Assembly (NCBI RefSeq): GCF_037911585.1
Contig: NZ_JBAJNS010000001.1
Coordinates: forward strand, 376,001 to 440,000
Length of the DNA: 64,000 nt
From: Streptomyces sp. GSL17-111
GTDB taxonomy: Bacteria; Actinomycetota; Actinomycetes; Streptomycetales; Streptomycetaceae
Direction: 5' to 3'
A program made the position numbers and the translations under genes. The notes under the pieces are model-generated. The model saw nothing but the letters and a program-made list of their open reading frames with translations, had not been told where the DNA came from and did no database searches. Positions 8,784 to 17,439 of the stretch are shown in pieces (the stretch's first letter is position 1; each line of letters starts with the position of its first letter).

Positions 8784-9338
8784 TCACGAGGTCCAGCGGT
8801 AGTACAGGTCGGCCGCCTCCTGCGGTGGGTGTGGTTCCTGCGGTGCGTAGGGTGACGGATGTGCTTCCGGTGGGAATTCTTCCGGATGCGGGGCCTCCGT
8901 GGGGAGGGTCGCGGCGAACCGGTCCGCACCGCGCCTGCGCAGCGAGCGGACCCGGCAGAGCGTGTCGTAGAGGGCGACGCCGTCGGTGAGGAGGTCGCCG
9001 CCCTCGGGCGGCAGCAGCCAGAAGCGCGCGGCGCACGGCCGGTAGTCCAGCCCGCCGCCGTCGGGTGAGCCGCACCGCGTGGTGCGCCGCCGGCACAGGG
9101 CGCTGGGCGGTGGCCACTGCCAGGGCCCCTCGTCAGGTCCGATGGGTACGTGGGCCAGCTCGTGCACGAGGCAGATGAGGACCGCTCCCACCGGGAAGCC
9201 CTGCTGACGCATCGTCGACAGCGACTCCACGGCGCTGCGCCGGGGCGCCTGCACCACGCTCCCCTGATGCCCGCTCAGTTCGGGCGGTGCGGCCTCACCG
9301 AAGCTGACGAGCCACGGTAACCGGACGGCGTCGATCAT
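8784..9338 (-). CDS. Hypothetical protein with HELAH motif and an early TTA codon
   Basis: The 184-aa protein has no family I recognise. It contains CLVHELAHVPIG, which matches an HExxH zinc-peptidase signature in a plausible helix, followed by a region with several cysteines and a Pro/Glu-rich C-terminal tail. A good ribosome site (GAGGGGAG) precedes ATG 9338, supporting that start. Codon 7 is TTA (9318-9320 on the reverse strand), so translation should depend on the bldA tRNA. The HELAH motif also occurs in the peptidase-like gene at 1-348, but the surroundings differ. Function unknown. Confidence 0.6.
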   Translation of the reverse strand: MIDAVRLPWLVSFGEAAPPELSGHQGSVVQAPRRSAVESLSTMRQQGFPVGAVLICLVHELAHVPIGPDEGPWQWPPPSALCRRRTTRCGSPDGGGLDYRPCAARFWLLPPEGGDLLTDGVALYDTLCRVRSLRRRGADRFAATLPTEAPHPEEFPPEAHPSPYAPQEPHPPQEAADLYYRWTS

Positions 9339-9761
9339 GGTCGCTCCCCTCGCGCGGCGACCCGGTGAACGACCTCGGACGCTCCCCCCGTCCAGTGTCC
9401 GCCTCTTCCATCCCGACAGAGACGGTTGTATGTTGACAGCTCAACCATCCTTTGCATGGCTGCCCCCCAGCGGTGAGCACAGCACCGGATCCCGGTCGGT
9501 CGGCCGGGGGGTGCCGCGTGGTGTGGTACACGGTCGCAAGGGACGCTAGTGGGGCACCACAGGTTGCGCCTGTGCACCGTGCACAGTCTCCCCTTCGCAT
9601 GCTGGGCCGCGCGCCCGGTTCACCGGGCCACGCGACCCCTCCCTCGGACATCGCCGCAGCATGTCGATGGGTTACCGGCGGTTGCACGTAGCGCGAAGCT
9701 ACGCCCGCATTCCGTGACCGGCGCCACGCGGACGCCGTACGCCGCCGGACGCGCGCCCCCA
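9339..9761. other. Intergenic region without a convincing gene
   Basis: This 423-bp gap lies upstream of the TTA-containing gene and downstream of the DUF309 gene. It is slightly less GC-rich than its surroundings around 9420-9470 and holds an imperfect palindrome, GTTGA-CAGC-TCAAC, at 9432-9445, and GTGCA-CCG-TGCAC at about 9571-9583. These could be regulatory sites for the leftward gene at 8784-9338. The short open frames here have no coding character. Confidence 0.5.
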
Positions 9762-10253
9762 TCACGGCCGAAACGAGCCCCTCGGACCCCGCAGTCGTGG
9801 CGCGATCGCGGCGGCCGAGGAGACGGCTCCCGTCTCGCCCAACTCCCCGGCGAGCACCTCCGCCCACGCGACGAGCCCGGCCACGTCGACGCCGTGCGGG
9901 GGCTCGGCGGCGTAGGGGCCGACGCTGCGCGCGCCCCGCCGCAGCAACGACGCCGCGCCCACCGCGTTGCCCCGGGCGGCGTGCGTCACCCCCACGGCCA
10001 ACTGGGCCAGACCGCGCCACAGTTCCCGCTCGCCGTCCGGTCCGGACTTCCAGGCGTCCTCCAGCACCTCGTGCGCGTGGAACGGCTTGCCCTGGTCCAG
10101 TAGCCGCTGGGCCTCCGTCAGGGACTCCAGCGGCGTCCGCACGACGCCTTCGGGCTGCCGCTCGACGCCGGGCGCGCCGTACGGCAGCGGCCGGCCGAGC
10201 CCGTCGCGGGGCCGGGCGTTGCGGGCCCGGCCCTCCTCGTCACGATCCCGCAT
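9762..10253 (-). CDS. DUF309 domain-containing protein
   Basis: The 163-aa protein has the DUF309 core FHAHEVLEDAWKSGP followed by LWRGLAQLAVGVTHAARGN, a helical fold common in actinobacteria and archaea whose function is not established. The start at ATG 10253 is preceded by AAGGAG at good spacing; a GTG directly before it is also possible. The gene overlaps the 3' end of the TetR gene by 14 bp, so the two are likely one transcription unit. Nothing here ties it to the exporter except position. Confidence 0.8.
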   Translation of the reverse strand: MRDRDEEGRARNARPRDGLGRPLPYGAPGVERQPEGVVRTPLESLTEAQRLLDQGKPFHAHEVLEDAWKSGPDGERELWRGLAQLAVGVTHAARGNAVGAASLLRRGARSVGPYAAEPPHGVDVAGLVAWAEVLAGELGETGAVSSAAAIAPRLRGPRGSFRP

Positions 10254-11007
10254 CACCGCGCTCCTTCACCATCACCTCGACACCGTCCAGAACCCGGGCG
10301 AGGCCGAACTCGAACTCCTCGTCCTCCACCTGCGGTCCGGCCAGCACCCCGGAGTCGACCACCCGGCGCACCTCGGGGAACCGTTCGGGGTCGGCCAGCC
10401 GGGCGAGCAGGCGGCCGTAGGCGGCGGAGGCCTGCTCCAGGGTGCCGCCCGACCGGCGCGCGGCGGAGGCGAGGTCCGCCGTCAGGGAGGCCTCCGTCCG
10501 CACGTACCCTCCGACGAGGCTGAGCACCCCGAGCTTCTCACCCACCTCCAGGCCGGTCCCGGAGAGGTGGCACAGCCCCCGCTCCATCCACGCGACGGAG
10601 TGGGGGGTGGCCGGCGGAGTGCTGATCGGCAGCCGCAGGAGCCACAGGTTCCGGTGGAGGACGGCCCGGTGCGCCCGGGCCCAGGAGGCCAGCCCGGCCC
10701 GCCACCCCGTGACCTCCGGCGGGTCGGGCGGTGGCCCGACGGCGGCGTCCTCCATCAGCACGATGAGCTCGTCCTTGGCCGCGACGTAGCGGTAGAGCGC
10801 CATGGCGGAGACACCGAGCTCCGCGGCGACCCGGGCCATGGAGACGGCCTCGATCCCCTCCGCCGCCGCCAGTGCGATGCCCGCGCCGACGATCCGCTCG
10901 GTGCTGAGCCCTCGGCGCGGCCCCTTGCCCGGCGGTTCCCGCAGCCCCCAGGCCGCTTCGATGCCCGGTGGCAGCCCCGTCGCCGGCGTCTCCTTGCGCT
11001 CTCCCAT
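10240..11007 (-). CDS. TetR family repressor of the adjacent drug ABC exporter
   Basis: This 255-aa protein carries a TetR N-terminal helix-turn-helix (VAAELGVSAMALYRYVAAKD) and a TetR_C-type ligand domain including the HSVAWMERGL region. It is divergent from a DrrAB-type exporter, and the 99-bp gap holds two tandem palindromes of the TetR kind (11035-11049 and 11054-11068). The usual logic is repression of the exporter and of its own gene until the drug ligand binds. Start chosen at ATG 11007, which gives a standard-length N-terminal arm. Confidence 0.92.
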   Translation of the reverse strand: MGERKETPATGLPPGIEAAWGLREPPGKGPRRGLSTERIVGAGIALAAAEGIEAVSMARVAAELGVSAMALYRYVAAKDELIVLMEDAAVGPPPDPPEVTGWRAGLASWARAHRAVLHRNLWLLRLPISTPPATPHSVAWMERGLCHLSGTGLEVGEKLGVLSLVGGYVRTEASLTADLASAARRSGGTLEQASAAYGRLLARLADPERFPEVRRVVDSGVLAGPQVEDEEFEFGLARVLDGVEVMVKERGDAGS

Positions 11008-11034
11008 GGGCCTGTGTCTAACATACGCACTACT

Positions 11035-11068
11035 GTTTATGTCATAAACTTTAGTGTATGCCATAAAC
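11035..11068. promoter_or_regulatory. Tandem TetR-type operator between the repressor and exporter genes
   Basis: A perfect palindrome, GTTTATG-T-CATAAAC (11035-11049), is followed by a near copy, GTGTATG-C-CATAAAC (11054-11068), with centres 19 bp apart. The AT-rich sites stand out in this GC-rich genome and lie exactly between the divergent TetR and ABC genes, as expected for operators covering both promoters. Confidence 0.8.
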
Positions 11069-11106
11069 GCTGTCAGAGGTGTCAGCAGGAGTGGAAGGGG
11101 AGGCCC

Positions 11107-12093
11107 ATGCAGGGTGTGACGGCCGTCGAGGCCGAGGGACTGCGGAAGTCCTACGGGTCCGTGGAGGTCCTGAGGGGAATCGACCTGTCGGTCCCGCGCG
11201 GCGGTGTGTTCGCCCTGCTGGGGCCCAACGGCGCGGGCAAGACGACGACCGTGCGCATCCTCGCCACGCTCGTGCCGGCCGACGCGGGCCGGGCCGTCGT
11301 GGCCGGCGCGGACGTGCGCCGTGAACGGTCCCGGGTCCGCCGGAGGATCAGCCTGACCGGCCAGTACGCGGCCGTGGACGAGATGCTGACCGGGGCGGAG
11401 AACCTCCGTCTGACGGCCCGCCTCGCCGGACACCCGCGCGGCGCGGCCCGGCGCCGCGCCGACGAGCTGCTGGAGCGGTTCGCCCTCACCGAGGCGGCCC
11501 GGCGGCGCGTCGCGACCTACTCCGGAGGCATGCGGCGGCGCCTGGACATCGCGGCCTGCCTGGTGGGCTCCCCCGAAGTGGTCTTCCTCGACGAGCCGAG
11601 CACCGGGCTCGACCCGCGCAGCCGCCAGACCCTGTGGGACGTCGTCCGGGAACTCGCCTCGGGCGGCGTCACCGTCCTCCTCACCACGCAGTACCTGGAG
11701 GAGGCCGACCGGCTCGCCGGACGGGTGGCCGTCGTCGACGACGGGCGCATCGTCGCCGAGGGTGGCCCGGCCGAGCTGAAGGCGCGCGTGGGCGAGCGAC
11801 GGCTGCACCTGACGCTGCGCGACGCGGACTCTTACGCACGGCTGGTGAGCGCGCTCGGCCCCCGGGCCGTCCACCGCGACCCGGAGCACCACGCCGTCGG
11901 GCTCGCAACCGACGGCGGCGCGGCCCACGTACGGGCCCTGCTCGACGAGGTCGACCCCACCCGCGCCGAGGTGACCCGCTTCGAGGTGCGCGGAGCCACC
12001 CTCGACGACGTCTTCCTGGCCCTCACCGGTACGCACCCGACCGCCCCGGCCCACCCGGCCGGCTCACACCGTGAGGAGCCCGTCCGTGGCTGA
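11107..12093 (+). CDS. DrrA-like daunorubicin-resistance family ABC transporter ATPase
   Basis: The 328-aa ATPase has Walker A GPNGAGKTTT, Q-loop region SLTGQYAAVDE (a DrrA-type signature), the ABC signature YSGGMRRRLDIA, Walker B VVFLDEPSTGLD, and the DrrA-family C-terminal domain. It energises efflux of hydrophobic drugs with the permease encoded just downstream. The stop overlaps the permease gene by 8 bp if GTG 12086 is used. Controlled by the divergent TetR through the tandem operator. Confidence 0.93.
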   Translation: MQGVTAVEAEGLRKSYGSVEVLRGIDLSVPRGGVFALLGPNGAGKTTTVRILATLVPADAGRAVVAGADVRRERSRVRRRISLTGQYAAVDEMLTGAENLRLTARLAGHPRGAARRRADELLERFALTEAARRRVATYSGGMRRRLDIAACLVGSPEVVFLDEPSTGLDPRSRQTLWDVVRELASGGVTVLLTTQYLEEADRLAGRVAVVDDGRIVAEGGPAELKARVGERRLHLTLRDADSYARLVSALGPRAVHRDPEHHAVGLATDGGAAHVRALLDEVDPTRAEVTRFEVRGATLDDVFLALTGTHPTAPAHPAGSHREEPVRG

Positions 12094-12865
12094 GCTCGCC
12101 CCGGCCCGCGGCGCGGGCCACGCCCTGACCATGGTCGGCCGCTCGCTGCGGCTCTCCGTCCGCAACGTCGACGCGGTCCTCGCCTCCCTGGTGCTGCCCG
12201 TCATGCTGATGCTGGTCTTCGTCTACTTCTTCGGCGGTGCCATCGACACGGGCACACCCCACCGGGACTACGTCACCTACGTCGCCCCCGGCGTGCTCAT
12301 CCTGTGCGCCGGGTACGGCGCGTCGATGACCGCCGTCAGCGTCAGCCGGGACATGGCGGAGGGCGTCATCGACCGCTTCCGCTCCCTGGACGTCAGCGGC
12401 ACCGCCGTCCTCACCGGGCACGTGGCCGCCAGCACGGTGCGCAACCTCGCGGCGACGGCGACGGTGCTGGCCGTCGCCCTGGCCATCGGCTTCCGTCCGG
12501 CGGCCGACCCGGCCGGCTGGCTCGCCGCCCTGGGCGTCCTGCTGGCCTACGTCGTGGCCCTGGCGTGGCTGGCCGCCGTCGTGGGGCTGCTCGCGCGCTC
12601 CGCCGAGGCGGCGGGGGGCTTCACGTTCTTCGTCCTCTTCCTGCCCTACCCGAGCAGCGCCTTCGTGCCGATCGACACGATGCCGGGCTGGCTGCACGGC
12701 TTCGCGGAGCACCAGCCGGTCACCCCCGTGATCGAGTCGCTGCGGGCGCTGCTGCTGGACCGGCCGGCCGGTGACGCCCCCTGGCTGGCCCTGGCGTGGA
12801 GCGCGGGCCTGACGGCCCTGGCCCTCCCGCTGTGCGCCCTCGCCTTCCGGCGGCGCACCTCCTAG
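12086..12865 (+). CDS. DrrB-like ABC-2 type permease
   Basis: The 259-aa integral membrane protein has about six hydrophobic segments, e.g. LVLPVMLMLVFVYFF and VLLAYVVALAWLAAVVGLL, and the ABC-2 permease motif region FFVLFLPYPSSAFVPID. It is the channel partner of the preceding ATPase. GTG 12086 is preferred because GAGGAG lies at the right distance upstream; a GTG at 12071 would add five residues. Substrate unknown; the family exports anthracyclines and other lipophilic drugs. Confidence 0.9.
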   Translation: MAELAPARGAGHALTMVGRSLRLSVRNVDAVLASLVLPVMLMLVFVYFFGGAIDTGTPHRDYVTYVAPGVLILCAGYGASMTAVSVSRDMAEGVIDRFRSLDVSGTAVLTGHVAASTVRNLAATATVLAVALAIGFRPAADPAGWLAALGVLLAYVVALAWLAAVVGLLARSAEAAGGFTFFVLFLPYPSSAFVPIDTMPGWLHGFAEHQPVTPVIESLRALLLDRPAGDAPWLALAWSAGLTALALPLCALAFRRRTS

Positions 12866-12921
12866 GGCCGCCCGCCGGGCGTGGCCCTGCGCCACGGGGG
12901 CGCCGGGGTCAGGATGGACGC

Positions 12922-14520
12922 ATGCTGCTCGCCGACCTCGCCCGGACGTCGAACGCCGTCGCCGCCGCCTCGGCCCGCTCGGCCAAGGTGGCCCTCCTCG
13001 CCGACCTCTTCCGCACCGCCGAGCCGGCCGAGGCCCCGGTCGCCGTCACCTATCTGGCCGGACGGCTGCCGCAGCGGCGTATCGGCGTCGGCTGGCGGAC
13101 GCTGACGGAGGCGGTGGAGGCGGCGGAGGCGGCGGTCCCATCGGCGGCGGAGGCGGCGGTCCCATCGGCGGCGGCGACGCTGACCGTCGCGGAGACGGAC
13201 GCGGCACTCGGCGCGATCGCGGCCGTCGCCGGGAAGGGCGCACAGGGCGAGCGGCGGCGGCTGCTGGGCGGGCTGCTGGGCGCGGCCACCGGGGAGGAGC
13301 AGGACTTCCTCGTCCGGCTCATCTCCGGCGAGCTGCGGCAGGGGGCCCTGGACGCCCTCGCGGTCGAGGGGCTGGCGGCGGCGGTCGGCGTGGAGTCCAC
13401 GCGGGTGCGGCGGGCGGTGATGCTCGGCGGTTCGCTCGGCGCCGTGGCCGAGGCGCTGCTGGCGGACGGTCCACCGGCGCTGGACCGGTTCCGGCTCACC
13501 GTGGGCCGTCCGGTGCAGCCGATGCTCGCGCAGACCGCGCGGGACGTGGACGAGGCGCTGACGCGGCTGGGGCCGTGCGCGGTCGAGGAGAAGCTGGACG
13601 GCATCCGCGTGCAGGTGCACCGGGACGGCGACCACGTGGCCGTCCACACCCGCACGCTGGACGAGATCACCGACCGGCTCCCCGAAGTCGTCGCGGCGGC
13701 CCGGGAGCTGACGTGCCGCTCGGCGGTGCTGGACGGGGAGGTCATCGCCCTGGACGCGACGGGACGGCCGCGGCCGTTCCAGGACATCGCGGGCCGGGTC
13801 GGCTCCCGCACGGACGTGGCCACGGCCCGTGCCGCGCTGCCGCTGTCCGCCGTCTTCTTCGACCTGCTGTCCGTGGACGGCCGCGACCTGCTCGACCTGC
13901 CGGCCCGCGAGCGGCACGCGGAACTCTCCGCCGTGGTCCCCGAGCCGCTGCGCGTCCGGCGGCTGACCGTGTCCGATCCGGCCGACGACCGCGAGCGCGC
14001 CGGGGCCCGCGACTTCACCGAGGACGTGCTGGACCGGGGGCACGAGGGCGTCGTCGTGAAGGCTCTCGACTCCCCCTACAGCGCCGGGCGGCGCGGTGCG
14101 GCGTGGCTGAAGGTGAAGCCCGTGCACACCCTGGACCTCGTGGTGCTCGCCGCCGAGTGGGGCCACGGGCGGCGCACCGGCACCCTCTCCAACCTCCACC
14201 TGGGGGCACGCCGCGCCGACGGCACGTTCGCCATGCTCGGCAAGACCTTCAAGGGACTGACGGACGCCCTGCTGGCCTGGCAGACGGAGCGGCTGTCGGA
14301 GCTGGCGGTGACGCACGAGCCGTGGGGTGTGCGGGTGCGTCCGGAACTGGTCGTGGAGATCGCCCTCGACGGCGTCCAGCGCTCGCCGCGCTACCCGGAG
14401 GGGCTGGCGCTGCGCTTCGCGCGGGTCCTGCGGTACCGGGACGACAAGCGGCCGGAGGAGGCCGACACCGTGGCGGCCGTGCGGGCGCTGCACGGCCGCG
14501 AGGAGCCCGGGGAGGCGTGA
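12922..14520 (+). CDS. ATP-dependent DNA ligase
   Basis: The 532-aa protein contains the ligase adenylation motif EEKLDGIRVQVHR (active-site lysine near residue 226), EGVVVKALDSPY, and WLKVKP near the C-terminal nucleotidyltransferase boundary, preceded by a helical N-terminal DNA-binding domain as in mycobacterial LigB. It seals nicks in repair. A perfect 24-bp tandem duplication (13126-13173) adds an Ala/Val/Pro repeat (EAAVPSAA twice) in the linker after about residue 68. The gene stands alone between the exporter and a convergent HIT gene. Confidence 0.93.
   Translation: MLLADLARTSNAVAAASARSAKVALLADLFRTAEPAEAPVAVTYLAGRLPQRRIGVGWRTLTEAVEAAEAAVPSAAEAAVPSAAATLTVAETDAALGAIAAVAGKGAQGERRRLLGGLLGAATGEEQDFLVRLISGELRQGALDALAVEGLAAAVGVESTRVRRAVMLGGSLGAVAEALLADGPPALDRFRLTVGRPVQPMLAQTARDVDEALTRLGPCAVEEKLDGIRVQVHRDGDHVAVHTRTLDEITDRLPEVVAAARELTCRSAVLDGEVIALDATGRPRPFQDIAGRVGSRTDVATARAALPLSAVFFDLLSVDGRDLLDLPARERHAELSAVVPEPLRVRRLTVSDPADDRERAGARDFTEDVLDRGHEGVVVKALDSPYSAGRRGAAWLKVKPVHTLDLVVLAAEWGHGRRTGTLSNLHLGARRADGTFAMLGKTFKGLTDALLAWQTERLSELAVTHEPWGVRVRPELVVEIALDGVQRSPRYPEGLALRFARVLRYRDDKRPEEADTVAAVRALHGREEPGEA
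13126..13173 (+). repeat. Perfect 24-bp tandem duplication inside the DNA ligase gene
   Basis: Two identical 24-bp units (13126-13149 and 13150-13173) encode EAAVPSAA twice, in frame, in the linker of the ligase N-terminal domain. The unit begins GAGGCGGCGGTCCCATCGG. It looks like a recent slippage event. Confidence 0.9.
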
Positions 14521-14559
14521 GCCTCGCCCTACAGCCCCGCCGTCACGGCCCGTCCGCCG

Positions 14560-14982
14560 TCACGTCCCGTCCGCGTCGAGGGCCGCGCGCAGCCGTGCGG
14601 CGACGTCGGCCGCCTCGGCGTCCTCCGCGTACCGGGTGCGGGGCCAGAAGAAGCCGCGCAGTCCGTCCTTGCGGTTGCGCGGGACGACGTGGGTGTGGAA
14701 GTGCGGCACGGACTGGCTGATCCGGTTGTTGGCCGCGACGAACGTGCCGGCCGCCGGCATCCCCCGCTCGACCGCGCCCGCGATCCGGCGCACCCGCAGG
14801 TAGTAGGGCCCGATCTGATCGGGCGGCAGGTCGGTCAGCGTCTCGTGGTGCTCGCGCGGTACGACGAGCACGTGGCCGGGGAAGACCGGCCGGTGGTCCA
14901 GGAACGCGACGGCCACCTCATCCTCGAAGACCCGGTGCACGGGGGTTCGTCCGGCGACGACGGCGCAGAAGAGGCAGCTCAT
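14560..14982 (-). CDS. HIT family protein
   Basis: This 140-aa nucleotide hydrolase/transferase-fold protein has the histidine triad HFHTHVVPR and the N-terminal CLFC zinc-binding-like motif with VVPREHHETL. HIT proteins hydrolyse dinucleotide or nucleotidyl-amine substrates. Start chosen at ATG 14982, which gives MSCLFC as the typical beginning; longer upstream frames have no homologous character. It converges on the DNA ligase gene but no functional link is evident. Confidence 0.92.
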   Translation of the reverse strand: MSCLFCAVVAGRTPVHRVFEDEVAVAFLDHRPVFPGHVLVVPREHHETLTDLPPDQIGPYYLRVRRIAGAVERGMPAAGTFVAANNRISQSVPHFHTHVVPRNRKDGLRGFFWPRTRYAEDAEAADVAARLRAALDADGT

Positions 14983-15181
14983 GCCCCCAGTGAACCGTGT
15001 CGTCGCACGCGGCGCCCACGGCCGGGGGTACGGGCGTCGTCCGCGCGGGTGATCCCGGGTCGGCCGGACGGACGGGCCCCCCGCGTCGCGGGGCCGCGCC
15101 CGACCGGGGGGAGCGATGCTGGCCCGGCGGCGGGCGACGTGAGGGCCCGCCACCGTCGAAGCAGTGTGGGAGTGAGCAGCC

Positions 15182-15415
15182 ATGGCCGTGTGCGAAGTGT
15201 GCAGCAACGAGTACGACATGTCCTTCGAGGTGCACGCGCAGGGCGCGGTCCACGTGTTCGACAGCCTGGAGTGCATGGCCCAGCGGATGGCGCCCGTCTG
15301 TGAGAACTGCTCGTGCCGCATCCTCGGGCACGGTGTCCAGTCCGACGGACGGTTCTTCTGCTGTGCGCACTGCGCGCGCGTCCAGGGTCACGCCCAGCTC
15401 GTCGACCACGCCTGA
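15182..15415 (+). CDS. Small Cys-rich metallothionein-like protein
   Basis: The 77-aa protein has ten or more cysteines in paired motifs: CEVC at the N-terminus, LEC, then VCENCSCRILGHG and FFCCAHCARVQGH. The C-terminal half resembles bacterial SmtA-type metallothioneins, which bind zinc or cadmium in a zinc-finger fold. The role is probably zinc storage or a structural zinc site. It is a single gene with 199 bp of upstream sequence that includes a CCCCGCG-T-CGCGGGG palindrome (15079-15093). Confidence 0.75.
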   Translation: MAVCEVCSNEYDMSFEVHAQGAVHVFDSLECMAQRMAPVCENCSCRILGHGVQSDGRFFCCAHCARVQGHAQLVDHA

Positions 15416-15463
15416 CGGCGGACCGGCCGCCCGTGCGCCCGGCGTGCCGGCGGCCTCCGGCGC

Positions 15464-17377
15464 TCAGGCGTAGAGGGCGTCGACCTCCTCGGCGAAGCGG
15501 GTGAGGACGACCTGCCGCTTGACCTTCAGCGACGGCGTCAGCAGCCCGTTCTCCTCGGTGAACTCGCCCTCCACCAGCCGGAAGGTGCGGATGGACTCCG
15601 CCCGGGAGACGGCCTCGTTGGCGTAGTCCACGGCTCTGCCGACGTCGGCGAGGAGATCGGGGTCCTCGCGCAGGGCGGCGAAGGGGGTGTCCCGGGGCCG
15701 CTTGCGGACGGCCAGCCAGTGCTCCATGGCCTCGGGGTCGAGGGTGATGAGCGCGCCGACGCACGGCCGGTTGTCCCCGACGACCACGCACTGCGCCACC
15801 GGCGGGCGGCTGCGCAGCCGGTCCTCCAGCACGGCCGGGGAGACGTTCTTGCCACCGCCGGTGACGATGATGTCCTTCTTGCGGCCGGTGATGGTGAGGT
15901 AGCCGTCCTCGTCGAGGGTGCCCAGGTCCCCGGTGGCAAACCAGCCGTCGTCCAGGGCCTCGCGGGTGGCGGCCTCGTTGTTCCAGTAGGACGTGAAGAC
16001 GATGCTCCCCTTGATCAGCACCTCGCCGTCGTCGGCGATGCGGACGCTGGTGCCGGGGACGGGCTGGCCGACGGTGCCGGGTCGCGGCCCGAGCGGCGGG
16101 ATGACGGTGGCGGCGGCGGTCGTCTCGGTGAGGCCGTAGCCCTCGTAGACGACGATGCGGCTGGCGGCGAAGAAGAGGTTCAGGTTGCGGTCCAGGGGTG
16201 AGCCGCCGCTGATCGCGTACCGCAGCCGGCCGCCCAGTTCCCTGCGCACGCGCCGGTAGACGAGCAGGTCGTAGAGCGCCCAGGCGAGGGTGAGGCCGGG
16301 CCCGGGGCCCTTGCCCCGGCCGAGGAACTCGTCGATGACCGCCTCGGCGTACCGCACGGCGACGCGGTCGGCGCGGTCGAAGGAGGAGCCGCGCCCCATC
16401 CGCTCGGCCGTCGCCCGCCCGGTGTCATGGATCTTCTCGAACAGGTAGGGGACGCCGACGACGAACGTGGGGCGGAACCGGCGCAGTTCGGGCCGCAGTT
16501 CGTCCGGCTTGATGCTCGGCCAGTGGCCCACCTCGATGCGCGCCGTCATGCAGGCGATCTGGATGACCCGGCCGAGGATGTGGGCGAGCGGCAGGAACAG
16601 CAGGGTCGACGCCGTCTGGCCGGTGACGGCCTGGAAGACCGGATGCAGGAGCTGGACGGTGTTGTTCGCCTCGGCGTGCAGGTTGCCGTGGGTGAGGACG
16701 CACCCCTTGGGACGGCCCGTGGTGCCGGAGGTGTAGCACACGGTGGCGACCGTGTCGGTGGTCAGGGCGGCCCGGCGCTCGGTGACGGCGTCGTCGGGGA
16801 CGTCCCGGCCGGCCTCGGTGAGTTCGGCGACCGCCCCCGCGTCGAACCGCCACACGCGCGGGTCGCCGCCGAACGAGCGGGCGGCCGCCAGGACGGTCTC
16901 CTGGTTCTCGGCGTTCTCCACGACGGCGAACCGGGCGCCGGAGTCCTCCAGGATCCAGGCGACCTGGTGCGCGGAGGAGGTCGCGTAGACGGGCACGCTC
17001 TGCCCGCCGGCCGCCCAGATCGCGAAGTCGAGGAGGGCCCACTCGTAACGGGTCCGGGACATGACCGCGATCCGGTCGCCGGGGCGCAGTCCGGCCGCGA
17101 CGAGCCCCTTGGCCACGCCGGTCACCTCCCGGGCGAACTCGGCGGCGGTGACAGGGTGCCAGGTCTCCCCCCGCCTGCGCTTGACCACGACGGCGTCGGG
17201 CGCCTCACGGGCGTTGGTGAAGGGGATGTCGGCCGTGCTCCCGGCGGCCGGCGCGGTGGCGAAGGGGGACGTGCGCGCCTCCCGCACGACGCCCCCCTCG
17301 CGGATGACGTCGACCGACACCCGGGTGGCCAGGTCGCGGCGGCCGCTCGCTGCTTTCAGGTCCTTGCGTACTCCCAT
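15464..17377 (-). CDS. Long-chain fatty-acid--CoA ligase (AMP-forming)
   Basis: The 637-aa acyl-CoA synthetase has the AMP-binding motif YTSGTTGRPKGCVLTHGN near residue 225, then YGLTETTAA and GWFATGDLG / GRKKDIIVTGGGKNVSP of the ACSL family. It activates fatty acids for beta-oxidation or lipid remodelling. ATG 17377 has a good AGGAG site. The open frame runs upstream into a truncated thiolase remnant, whose promoter/operator region (17852-17883) probably now drives this gene directly. Neighbouring FabG4, MaoC and SCP2 genes form the matching lipid locus. Confidence 0.93.
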   Translation of the reverse strand: MGVRKDLKAASGRRDLATRVSVDVIREGGVVREARTSPFATAPAAGSTADIPFTNAREAPDAVVVKRRRGETWHPVTAAEFAREVTGVAKGLVAAGLRPGDRIAVMSRTRYEWALLDFAIWAAGGQSVPVYATSSAHQVAWILEDSGARFAVVENAENQETVLAAARSFGGDPRVWRFDAGAVAELTEAGRDVPDDAVTERRAALTTDTVATVCYTSGTTGRPKGCVLTHGNLHAEANNTVQLLHPVFQAVTGQTASTLLFLPLAHILGRVIQIACMTARIEVGHWPSIKPDELRPELRRFRPTFVVGVPYLFEKIHDTGRATAERMGRGSSFDRADRVAVRYAEAVIDEFLGRGKGPGPGLTLAWALYDLLVYRRVRRELGGRLRYAISGGSPLDRNLNLFFAASRIVVYEGYGLTETTAAATVIPPLGPRPGTVGQPVPGTSVRIADDGEVLIKGSIVFTSYWNNEAATREALDDGWFATGDLGTLDEDGYLTITGRKKDIIVTGGGKNVSPAVLEDRLRSRPPVAQCVVVGDNRPCVGALITLDPEAMEHWLAVRKRPRDTPFAALREDPDLLADVGRAVDYANEAVSRAESIRTFRLVEGEFTEENGLLTPSLKVKRQVVLTRFAEEVDALYA

Positions 17378-17439
17378 GGACGGCTCCTGTTCGCGGGGTC
17401 TGGTGGGGATGGAAACGGGCTTGGCGGGCCCGGCCGGGG

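Noticed and set aside
9432..9445. GTTGA-CAGC-TCAAC and the 23854 palindrome as copies of one operator
   Set aside because: Spacers differ (4 versus 1 base) and arms match only over five bases; no common regulator is implied.
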